A DNA stretch of 14,580 nt from CAIWXH01 sp964555675 (GTDB lineage Bacteria; Chloroflexota; Chloroflexia; Chloroflexales; Chloroflexaceae): the NCBI GenBank assembly GCA_964555675.1, contig CAZKTU010000168.1, positions 1 through 14,580 of the forward strand, in the 5' to 3' direction. The stretch's first letter is position 1, and each line of letters opens with the position of its first letter. The notes under the pieces were generated by a model. That model saw only the letters and a program-made list of their open reading frames with translations, was not told the DNA's origin and made no database searches. A program made the translations under genes and the position numbers. This document shows positions 1 through 6,297 of the stretch, one piece after another.

Positions 1-120
1 GATGATCGTCAGATAGCCCAGGCTCTGTAGCAGCGCATAGAGCGCGCTGGCCCCGAAGAGCACGCCGACGATCGCCAGGGCCGGGGCCAGGGCCAGCCAG
101 GCGGCGCGCTCGCCCCTCAA
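1..120 (-). CDS. Probable ABC transporter permease, N-terminal fragment
   Basis: Only the first 40 residues lie in the window; the gene runs off its left edge. They read as a short basic N-terminus (MRGERAAW) followed by a long hydrophobic stretch of Leu, Ala, Val and Ile (about residues 8-31) and then LLQSLGY. This is the usual opening of the binding-protein-dependent ABC permease family (basic head, first membrane helix with a Pro, then a periplasmic loop). The substrate cannot be told. The start used is a TTG at 120; no ATG or GTG occurs in this frame for at least 80 nt upstream, and no good ribosome site precedes the TTG. Instead a short frame with a good ribosome site ends on it (TTGA overlap), so translation is either coupled to that leader or the true start is displaced by a frameshift. 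Any other polytopic inner-membrane protein is possible. Confidence 0.5.
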   Translation of the reverse strand, partial: MRGERAAWLALAPALAIVGVLFGASALYALLQSLGYLTII

Positions 121-164
121 CGGGGCGGCCCCGCTAGCAACATCGTCACAGGAGTAGCGTCCAT
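117..164 (-). CDS. Possible leader peptide (15 aa) overlapping the permease start
   Basis: An ATG at 164 is preceded by AGGAAGG, a good Shine-Dalgarno match, and opens a frame MDATPVTMLLAGPPR that stops at TGA 119-117. The stop overlaps the TTG start of the downstream permease frame as TTGA, the arrangement used for translational coupling. Nothing in the peptide suggests attenuation: it has no run of one amino acid. It may be a genuine coupling leader. Equally, the permease could really start at this ATG, with a one-base sequencing or assembly error hiding a continuous frame. Confidence 0.35.
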   Translation of the reverse strand: MDATPVTMLLAGPPR

Positions 165-198
165 GCCTTCCTGGGTGCTGAAGGCCGCCCCAACCAGA

Positions 199-230
199 GG
201 GCGGCAGACGCTCGCAAGCATCTGCCGCCC
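199..230 (-). terminator. Hairpin downstream of the hybrid kinase gene, likely terminator
   Basis: GGGCGGCAGA (199-208) and TCTGCCGCCC (221-230) are perfect 10-bp inverted arms around a 12-nt loop, and three more pairs can form inside it after one mismatch. On the minus strand it begins 35 nt after the kinase stop codon (266-268) and is followed by a weakly U-rich stretch (CTCTGGTTGG) rather than a clear U-run. Its position between the kinase and the next minus-strand gene fits an intrinsic terminator. The poor U-tract means it could instead stabilise the mRNA 3' end. Confidence 0.5.
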
Positions 231-265
231 ATTGTACAACCCTTTTGGGTCGCCGCAGCGCCCCG

Positions 266-3200
266 CTAAGACACCGCGCCCAGCATAGCCCGCGCCTCCT
301 CGAGGGCCGCCGCGGTCTCCGCGAAGACGGCCTGGATCGCGGCGACGCGCCGGGCCGCCTCGGCCTGCGTGGGGGCGCGGGCGGCCTCGAGCTCGCGACA
401 GAGGGCCGCCATGGCCTCGGCGCCGAGCAGGGCGCTGCTGGCCTTCAGGCTGTGGGCGATCCGTGCGAGGCCCGCCGTCTCGCCCGCGGCCGCAGCGCCG
501 ACGAGCAGCTCGACCTGCGCGGCCGCCTCGCTCAGGTAGAGGTCGATGAACTCGACGGTGATGCTGGGCTGGCCGCCGCCCTGCGACTGGGTCAGACGCT
601 CGAGAGCCCCGTGGTCCAGCAGCGTCGGCGCGCTCGCGGCCGGCCGCGCCTCGGGCGCCTCGTCGTGGGCGGCGCGACGCAGCAGGGCCGCCTCGAGCTC
701 TTCGAGACGCACCGGCTTGCTGATATAGTCGTCCATGCCCGCCGCCAGGCAGCGCTCGCGGTCGCCGCTCATGGCGTTGGCGGTCATCGCGATGATGCGC
801 GGACGCGCGCCCGAGTGCCAGCCCGCGACGATGCGCCGGGTCGCGTCGAGCCCGTCGAGCTCGGGCATCTGCACGTCCATCAGCACGATGTCGTAGGGCT
901 GCCGCGCGACCGCGTCCAGCACCTCGAGCCCGTTCGCCGCGACGTCGGCCCTGTAGCCGAGCCGCTCGAGGCTGCGGATCGCCACCAGCTGGTTGACCAG
1001 GTTGTCCTCGGCCAGCAGGATGCGCAGCGCCTGCGTAGAGCCCTGGCTCACGGCCACAGGGGCGCCAGCATCGGCCGGCGCGACGAGCAGGTCGAAGGCG
1101 TCATACAGGGCCCGCAGCAGGCCCTCGGCCTTGACCGGGCGCCGCAACTGCACCACCGCCGGGGTCAGATCGTCGGCGCTGTAGTTGTGGCTGGCCATCA
1201 GCACCTGGGGCGTCGCCGCGTTATCCAGGGCGCGTCGCAGCTCGCCCAGGGCCGCGGCCTCGTCCGGGCCGCCCGCAGCCCGCCCGAGGAGCGCGACGTC
1301 GACGCCGAGCCCCGCCCTCAGCAGGGCCGCGGCCTCGGCTGCCGATACGGCCGTGCGCACGGCCAGACCCCAGCCCTCGAGGAGCTGTGCGACCATGCTG
1401 CGGGCCGCCGGGTTGGCCTCCATCACCAGGGCCTCGCGCCCGACCAGCTCGGGCGCGACGGGCGCGCGCTCGCTATCGCCGAAGGCGGGCGCGAAGGCGA
1501 TCACAACCCTGAAGATGCTGCCGTGGCCCGGCGTGCTCTCGACCTCGATCGTGCCGCCCATCAGCTCGCACAGGCGCCGGCTAATCGCCAGGCCCAGACC
1601 CGTGCCGCCATAGCGCCTGGTTGTGCTGGCATCGGCCTGGGTGAAGGCCTGGAAGAGCTGCTCGATCTGCTCGGGGGCGATGCCGATGCCCGTATCCTCA
1701 ACTGCGAAGATGATCGGACACAGGGCGGCCTCGTCGCCCTCCCACGTCGCCAGCCCGCCATCCACGCCGCGCCGCGCCGTCAGGGTCACCCGCCCCTCGG
1801 CGGTGAACTTCACCGCGTTGCCCAGCAGGTTGACCAGGACCTGTCGCAGCCGTGTGACATCGCCGAGCAGGGTCTGGGGCAGCCCCGGCTCGATCTCATA
1901 GGCCAGGTCGACACCCTTGAGCTCGGCCGCCCCCGCGAGCAGGTCGATGGCCGACTCGATGCACTCGCGCAGGTCGAAGGGCTGCTGCTCGAGCACGAGC
2001 CGACCCGACTCGATCTTCGAGAAGTCGAGGATGTCGTTGATCAGAGCCAGCAGGGTCTCGCCGCCCGAGCGGATGGTCTCGACATACTCGCGCTGCCGCG
2101 TCGAGAGGGGCGTGGCCAGTAGCAGCCCGGTCATGCCGATCACGGCGTTCATGGGGGTGCGGATCTCGTGGCTCATGTTGGCGAGGAACTCCGAGCGCGA
2201 GCGCGCCGCCGCCTCGGCCGCCTCCTTGAGCTGCAGGTTGGTGAGGGCCTGGCCGACCGCCGTGGCCACCCGCTGGGCCAGGGCGATCTCGTCGGGCGTA
2301 AACTCGTGGCTCTTGGCCGACGAGAGGCCAATCGTCCCGATCACATGGTCGTGGATGAGCACCGGCACGATCAGCAGCGAGATGCGCGCCGCGCGCCGCC
2401 CCGACTCGGGCCGCGGGTTCAGCGTAATATTCGACATGGCCATCGGCTTGCGCCGCGTCACCAGGTCCTGGGTCAGCAGGTTGCCGCGCACGGGGATGAC
2501 GGCCCCGATCACCGATGGCCCGTCCTGGGCCCGGTACTCGGCGACCACCGTCTGCGCGGTGTGGTCCGCGTTGAGCAGGGCGCAGAGGGCCTGCGAGACC
2601 TCGAAGGCGCTCGCCAGCTCGGCGCAGATGCGTTGCAGGCCGTCGCGCACGTCGCTCGCCGTGGCGATCGCGCTCATGACCTTGTTGAGCAGCAGGGTCT
2701 CGCGCACCAGGACCTGCTGGTCGCCGCGCAGCCTGGTGCGCTCGACGGCCTTGGCGGCATCGTCGCTCAGGCTGATCAGGTTCTGCAGATCGTCGCCGCT
2801 GATCGTGGCGGGGGCGGCCCGCTCGACATAGAGCACGCCGATCAGCCGCCCGCCGGCGACCAGGGGCGCCGCCACTGCGGCCACCTCGGCCACGGCCGGT
2901 GCGTCGGTCCACGAGCGCCCATCGGGCAACAGCAGGGGCTGCAGCGAGCGGGCGGTGTGGCCGATCGGGCTCGCAAGCCAGCGACGCACCCAGCCCGCCC
3001 GCTCCTCGCCGGCCTGCCGGCGCAGGGTCAGGGCCTCGCCCTCGGCGAGGAAGAAGCCGGCATAGCTGTAGCCGAAGATGCCCGCGCTGGCGTCGACCAG
3101 GGCCGCGAAGATCTCGTCGAGGCCCGCGGCCCGCCCGAGGGTCTCGCGGGCCCGTGCGAGTCGCGCCCGCACATCGTGCTGGCGGGCCGTCTCGGCCACC

Positions 3201-3310
3201 AGGGCCGCGTGGCGTCGCTCGAGGCTGTGCAGGCGTCGCCGCAGCTCCTCCTCGCGCTCGCGTCGCTGCCGCCGCGGTCGGTGGCGAAGCCACTCCATCG
3301 TCTTCATCAT
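266..3310 (-). CDS. Soluble hybrid sensor histidine kinase with HPt domain (GAF-GAF-HisKA-HATPase-pseudoREC-REC-HPt)
   Basis: This is a 1014-residue phosphorelay kinase. It has no hydrophobic membrane segments, so it should sense in the cytoplasm. Residues 1-58 are Arg/Glu-rich and probably coiled coil. Two GAF domains follow at about 62-192 and 208-360; their ligands cannot be told. HisKA has the H-box ANMSHEIRTP with His381. HATPase_c shows NLLGNAVKF (494-502), DTGIGIA (539-545) and GGTGLGLAI (568-576). A first receiver (about 625-740) lacks its acidic pocket (VMEA) and has Gly where the phosphoacceptor Asp should be (DVALLG), so it is a pseudo-receiver. The second receiver (763-878) is intact: Asp769, Asp812, Thr843, Lys865. 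An HPt domain ends the protein, with IAHSLKAS and His953. The gene lies 12 nt downstream of the receiver-ATPase gene, so they share a transcript. The start is one of two adjacent ATGs at 3310 and 3307; AAGGAAG is better spaced from the second. Numbering here uses the first. Confidence 0.93.
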   Translation of the reverse strand: MMKTMEWLRHRPRRQRREREEELRRRLHSLERRHAALVAETARQHDVRARLARARETLGRAAGLDEIFAALVDASAGIFGYSYAGFFLAEGEALTLRRQAGEERAGWVRRWLASPIGHTARSLQPLLLPDGRSWTDAPAVAEVAAVAAPLVAGGRLIGVLYVERAAPATISGDDLQNLISLSDDAAKAVERTRLRGDQQVLVRETLLLNKVMSAIATASDVRDGLQRICAELASAFEVSQALCALLNADHTAQTVVAEYRAQDGPSVIGAVIPVRGNLLTQDLVTRRKPMAMSNITLNPRPESGRRAARISLLIVPVLIHDHVIGTIGLSSAKSHEFTPDEIALAQRVATAVGQALTNLQLKEAAEAAARSRSEFLANMSHEIRTPMNAVIGMTGLLLATPLSTRQREYVETIRSGGETLLALINDILDFSKIESGRLVLEQQPFDLRECIESAIDLLAGAAELKGVDLAYEIEPGLPQTLLGDVTRLRQVLVNLLGNAVKFTAEGRVTLTARRGVDGGLATWEGDEAALCPIIFAVEDTGIGIAPEQIEQLFQAFTQADASTTRRYGGTGLGLAISRRLCELMGGTIEVESTPGHGSIFRVVIAFAPAFGDSERAPVAPELVGREALVMEANPAARSMVAQLLEGWGLAVRTAVSAAEAAALLRAGLGVDVALLGRAAGGPDEAAALGELRRALDNAATPQVLMASHNYSADDLTPAVVQLRRPVKAEGLLRALYDAFDLLVAPADAGAPVAVSQGSTQALRILLAEDNLVNQLVAIRSLERLGYRADVAANGLEVLDAVARQPYDIVLMDVQMPELDGLDATRRIVAGWHSGARPRIIAMTANAMSGDRERCLAAGMDDYISKPVRLEELEAALLRRAAHDEAPEARPAASAPTLLDHGALERLTQSQGGGQPSITVEFIDLYLSEAAAQVELLVGAAAAGETAGLARIAHSLKASSALLGAEAMAALCRELEAARAPTQAEAARRVAAIQAVFAETAAALEEARAMLGAVS

Positions 3311-3322
3311 CGCTTCCTTGCC

Positions 3323-4537
3323 CTAAGCCCGCGCCTTCTGGCGCTGGGCGAGGCGCTGCCTGACACGCTGGAGGGCCGGGGTGGCGCGCTCAGGGGGGGC
3401 GTGGCGGTGCTCCTCGAGACCAAACCCAAAAGCCCAGTCCTCGAGGATGACCCCCAGGGGCTTGGTCGGCATCTCGATCACCGGCGGCGCCCCACGGTTC
3501 AGGGCGCTGGTGAAGAGGTCGTGGGCGAAGGGCATAACCATCGTCAGGGGCCGCCCGATCGCCTTCTCGATATCCTTGCGCGGCAGGCCGCCCCGCTCGA
3601 AGATCACGTTCAGCATGAGCCTGATCCGGTCGTGGCTGTAGTCGAGCTGGCTGAACACGTCGAGGGCGCAGGTGGCGGCCACCACCGAGGCGATCTCGGG
3701 CGCCAGCAGCAGCACAATCTCGTCTGCGGCGTCGAGGGCCGCCAGGGCCGGCTCGCTGAACAGGTGGGGCATATCGAGCACCACATAGCTGTGCTGCGCG
3801 CGCAGCACGTTCAGCACGCCGCTCACCAGCTCGGCGGTGACCGGCTCGTTCTCCTCGGGGCGCGCCGCCGAGGGCAGGAGGCGCAGGCCGCCCGGGTGGC
3901 TCAGCATGGCCCGGTCGAGCATGTCGGCGTCGACTTCGGCGCTGACCTTGGTGGCCAGGTCGCCCCAGCTGTAGCGCAGGGGCAGGTTGAGCATCAGGCC
4001 GCTATGGCCCCCGGTGAAGACCATGTCGACCAGGGCGGCGCTGCCCCAGAGCTGCTGCAGGGCGGCGGCCAGATTCACGGCCAGGGTCGAGACTCCGACG
4101 CCCCCGCGCAGGGAGAAGAGGGCGATGACCTTGCCGCGCACCCCGGGATCGGCCGCCACAGACGGCGCCGAGCGGCGCAGCAGGGCCCGCACGCGCGCCA
4201 GCAGCTCCTCGGCCTCGAAGGGCTTGCCCATATAGTCGTCGGCGCCCGCCTCCAGGCCCTGCACTTTCTCGTGCAGGCTGGTATTGGCCGTCAGCATCAT
4301 GATCGGCCGCGCCCCATAGAGCGGCGAGCGCCGCAGGCGTCGGCAGACCTCGTAGCCGTCGAGCTCGGGCATCTGCACGTCGAGGATGAGCAGGTCGGGC
4401 AGGCTGCTGAGAGCGCGCTCGAGGCCCTCGCGACCGTTATGCGCCACCTCGGTCTCATAGCCTCCGGCCGCCAGAGCAAGCTCGATGGCCTTGAGGTTGA
4501 CCGGGCTGTCGTCGACAATAAGGATGCGCTGCGCCAT
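3323..4537 (-). CDS. Receiver domain fused to CpaE/TadZ-like MinD/ParA-family ATPase
   Basis: This 404-residue protein has an N-terminal receiver (1-122) and a C-terminal SIMIBI ATPase-like domain (135-375). The receiver has all canonical residues: Asp9, Asp10, Asp53 (LLILDVQMP), Thr83 and Lys105, so it should accept phosphate. The ATPase-like part opens with SLRGGVGVSTLAVNLA (142-157): Arg144 replaces the MinD signature lysine and Val149 the P-loop lysine. Further on are ALVDMVFTGGHSGL and YVVLDMPHLFSEPALAALDAAD, typical of CpaE/TadZ. In that family the ATPase-like protein helps place the Tad/Flp pilus machinery at a pole or site. No other tad/cpa genes are in the window, so the pilus link rests on family resemblance. 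GGGAGG precedes the ATG by a suitable distance. The phosphoacceptor Asp53 is the obvious target for the HPt domain of the kinase encoded next. It could instead control a different cargo-positioning ATPase function. Confidence 0.85.
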   Translation of the reverse strand: MAQRILIVDDSPVNLKAIELALAAGGYETEVAHNGREGLERALSSLPDLLILDVQMPELDGYEVCRRLRRSPLYGARPIMMLTANTSLHEKVQGLEAGADDYMGKPFEAEELLARVRALLRRSAPSVAADPGVRGKVIALFSLRGGVGVSTLAVNLAAALQQLWGSAALVDMVFTGGHSGLMLNLPLRYSWGDLATKVSAEVDADMLDRAMLSHPGGLRLLPSAARPEENEPVTAELVSGVLNVLRAQHSYVVLDMPHLFSEPALAALDAADEIVLLLAPEIASVVAATCALDVFSQLDYSHDRIRLMLNVIFERGGLPRKDIEKAIGRPLTMVMPFAHDLFTSALNRGAPPVIEMPTKPLGVILEDWAFGFGLEEHRHAPPERATPALQRVRQRLAQRQKARA

Positions 4538-4553
4538 AGGCCCTCCCGCTCAG

Positions 4554-4573
4554 GTGCTGCTGTCAGTCAGCAC
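4554..4573. repeat. 6-bp inverted repeat in the gap between the phosphotransferase and receiver-ATPase genes
   Basis: GTGCTG (4554-4559) and CAGCAC (4568-4573) are perfect inverted arms around an 8-nt loop within the 82-nt gap 4538-4619. On the minus strand the element lies between the stop of the phosphotransferase gene and the ribosome site of the receiver-ATPase gene. It could be a weak terminator, an operator or a leader hairpin; no U-run follows. The gap also has the AT-richer word GGGTTATACCC, a possible -10 area, but no convincing -35. Confidence 0.25.
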
Positions 4574-4619
4574 ACAGTAGCAGGAGGGTATAACCCCGGC
4601 ATACCGCTTCGTGGTCGGG

Positions 4620-6239
4620 CTAGAGGCTCACCTTGCCCAGCTCGCTCTCGAGGCGTTGCACGGCGGTGCGCAGCACCTTCACGCGGCCAAAGCGCTTGTC
4701 CTCAGACTCGACGATGGTCCAGGGGGCGGCGGGCGTAGAGGTGCGCAGCAGCATCTCGTCGACGGCCTCCTCGTACTGGGGCCACTTCTCGCGGTTGCGC
4801 CAGTCCTCGTCGGTGAGCTTCCAGGCCTTGTAGGGCACATTCTGGCGGGCCTCGAAGCGGCGCAGCTGCTCGTCGGGGCTCAGGTGCAGCCAGTATTTGC
4901 AGATAATTGTGCCGAAGTCGACTAGCTGGCGCTCGAACTCGTTGATCTCGCCGTAGGCCCGCCGCCACTCCTCGGGCCGGGCGAAGCCTTCGACCCGCTC
5001 GACGAGGACGCGCCCGTACCAGCTGCGGTCGAAGATCGCCAGCTGGCCCCGGGGGGGCAGGCGTCGCCAGAAGCGGTAGAGGTAGTGGCGGGCCTTATCC
5101 TCGCCCGCGGGCGCGGCGATGGCATGCACGATATAGCCGCGCGGGTCGAGCTCGGCGGTGAGACGCTGGATGGCCCCGCCCTTGCCGGCGGCATCCCACC
5201 CCTCGAAGACCAGGACCGCGGGGCGCTGCTGCCGGTAGAGCTCGAGCCCGAGGACGTGGAGTTGGGCCTGGAGCCGCTTGATCTGGCGCGAGTAGTCCTT
5301 CTCGTCGAGGCGCTGGCTCAGGTCGACCCGTCTGAGGATGTGGGCCACCTCGGGGCGCACCTGCTCGCCGGCGTGAAGGAAGGGGGTCTGGCCCATCGGC
5401 GCGGGCATCGGGGCGAGTGGCGCGTGGCCGTTCCCGCCGGCGAGGGCCACCACGCTGCGAAATGCCGCCCCCGCGTCGTCCAGGCCCTCGGCGTGACCCT
5501 CGTCGTCGAGGGCTACGGCCGTGCGCCCGAAGCGGGCCTCGAGGGCGCCGAGGATGGTCTGCAGCACGGCGATGCGCGCGAAGTACTTGTCGGTGGCGGG
5601 GATGACATGCCAGGGGGCGGCCGGGGTGCCGGTGCGGGCGATCAGGTCCTCGACGGCCGCGGCGTACTCGTCGTAGTGGCGGTGCTGGCGGCGGTCCTCG
5701 TCGGTCACCTGGAAGGCGGTCAGCGGGTCGTCGAGCAGGCGCTTGAAGCGGCGCGACTGTTCGCGTCGCGAGATATGCAGCCAGAACTTGACGATCACGG
5801 CCCCGTCCTCGGCCAGCTCGCGCTCGAAGGCCACGGCGTCGTCGCAGCGGTCGCGCCAGCGCTCGAGGTCGCCGCTATCCTCGGTGCGCTCGGCCAGCAT
5901 TTCGCGGTACCAGGATCGGTCGAAGATCGCCAGCTCGCCATAGGCCGGGATCTTCAGCCAGAAGCGGTAGAGCCAGGGGTACTGCTTCTCATAGGTGCGG
6001 GGGGGCGTGATCGGGTAGACCCTCAGGCCGCGCGGGTCGAGCCGGCGGGTCAGAACGCCGATCGTGCGGGCCTTCGAGGTGCCCGCCCAACCCTCGAAGA
6101 TGATCAGGACCGGGGCGCGGGCCTCGAGGGCGACCTGCTCCATGTCGTACAGGCGCGCCTGCAGCTTGCCAACCTGCTGCTCGTACTCGCGCTTGCTGAG
6201 GCTTACGTCGAGATCGATTTGCTCAAGCATATGCGGCAT
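4620..6239 (-). CDS. pap: Polyphosphate:AMP phosphotransferase (PPK2 family, two fused domains)
   Basis: This 539-residue protein consists of two PPK2 domains in tandem, the layout of class II PPK2 enzymes, which use polyphosphate to phosphorylate AMP to ADP in the cytoplasm. The C-terminal half (about 300-535) has the full catalytic set: Walker A EGWDAAGKGG (346-355), Walker B IFDRSWYGR (402-410) and a basic lid region around RRFEAR (460-465). The N-terminal half (about 8-235) repeats the same order, but its P-loop reads EGWAGTSKA (49-57): the conserved Asp is Ala52 and the glycine before the lysine is Ser55, so this half is probably not catalytic itself. IFDRSW is kept at 105-110. The halves are joined by a Gly/Ala/Pro-rich linker (about 240-295). 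Neither the ATG at 6239 nor the ATG at 6230 has a clear ribosome site. The gene lies 82 nt upstream of the receiver-ATPase gene on the same strand and may share its transcript. With such paired domains the AMP activity is the best guess; a nucleoside-diphosphate PPK2 is less likely. Confidence 0.9.
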   Translation of the reverse strand: MPHMLEQIDLDVSLSKREYEQQVGKLQARLYDMEQVALEARAPVLIIFEGWAGTSKARTIGVLTRRLDPRGLRVYPITPPRTYEKQYPWLYRFWLKIPAYGELAIFDRSWYREMLAERTEDSGDLERWRDRCDDAVAFERELAEDGAVIVKFWLHISRREQSRRFKRLLDDPLTAFQVTDEDRRQHRHYDEYAAAVEDLIARTGTPAAPWHVIPATDKYFARIAVLQTILGALEARFGRTAVALDDEGHAEGLDDAGAAFRSVVALAGGNGHAPLAPMPAPMGQTPFLHAGEQVRPEVAHILRRVDLSQRLDEKDYSRQIKRLQAQLHVLGLELYRQQRPAVLVFEGWDAAGKGGAIQRLTAELDPRGYIVHAIAAPAGEDKARHYLYRFWRRLPPRGQLAIFDRSWYGRVLVERVEGFARPEEWRRAYGEINEFERQLVDFGTIICKYWLHLSPDEQLRRFEARQNVPYKAWKLTDEDWRNREKWPQYEEAVDEMLLRTSTPAAPWTIVESEDKRFGRVKVLRTAVQRLESELGKVSL

Positions 6240-6261
6240 TGTAGCACGATGAGGCCGCCCG

Positions 6262-6289
6262 TTGGGCGCGCCCTAAGCTCTGGTACCAT
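6262..6289 (+). promoter_or_regulatory. Candidate extended -10 promoter for the APH-fold gene; palindromic divergent spacer
   Basis: In the 58-bp divergent spacer (6240-6297), TTGGGC (6262-6267) is followed after 16 nt by TACCAT (6284-6289) with an upstream TGG, an extended -10 pattern. A transcript from it would start close to the ATG at 6298, giving a leaderless or nearly leaderless mRNA; no ribosome site precedes that ATG. The spacer also contains two perfect palindromes, GGGCGCGCCC (6264-6273) and TGGTACCA (6281-6288). The second overlaps the -10 and, on the other strand, offers TATGGT as a possible -10 for the phosphotransferase gene. All assignments are by eye. Confidence 0.35.
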
Positions 6290-6297
6290 ACGTCCCT

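Noticed and set aside
232..239. TTGTACAA palindrome with TACAAT as a -10 for the permease gene
   Set aside because: No -35 box lies at suitable distance and the terminator-like hairpin would sit in the leader; too weak to list as a promoter.
245..2122. Long plus-strand open frame (625 codons) opposite the hybrid kinase
   Set aside because: It lies antisense to a gene with clear HisKA, HATPase, receiver and HPt motifs. Its product is rich in Arg, Gly and Ala with no recognisable domain, as expected for a GC-rich shadow frame.
2168..4738. 856-codon plus-strand open frame spanning the kinase and receiver-ATPase genes
   Set aside because: It is antisense to two well-supported genes and crosses their boundary. 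Its His, Gln, Arg and Gly-rich composition has no domain pattern.
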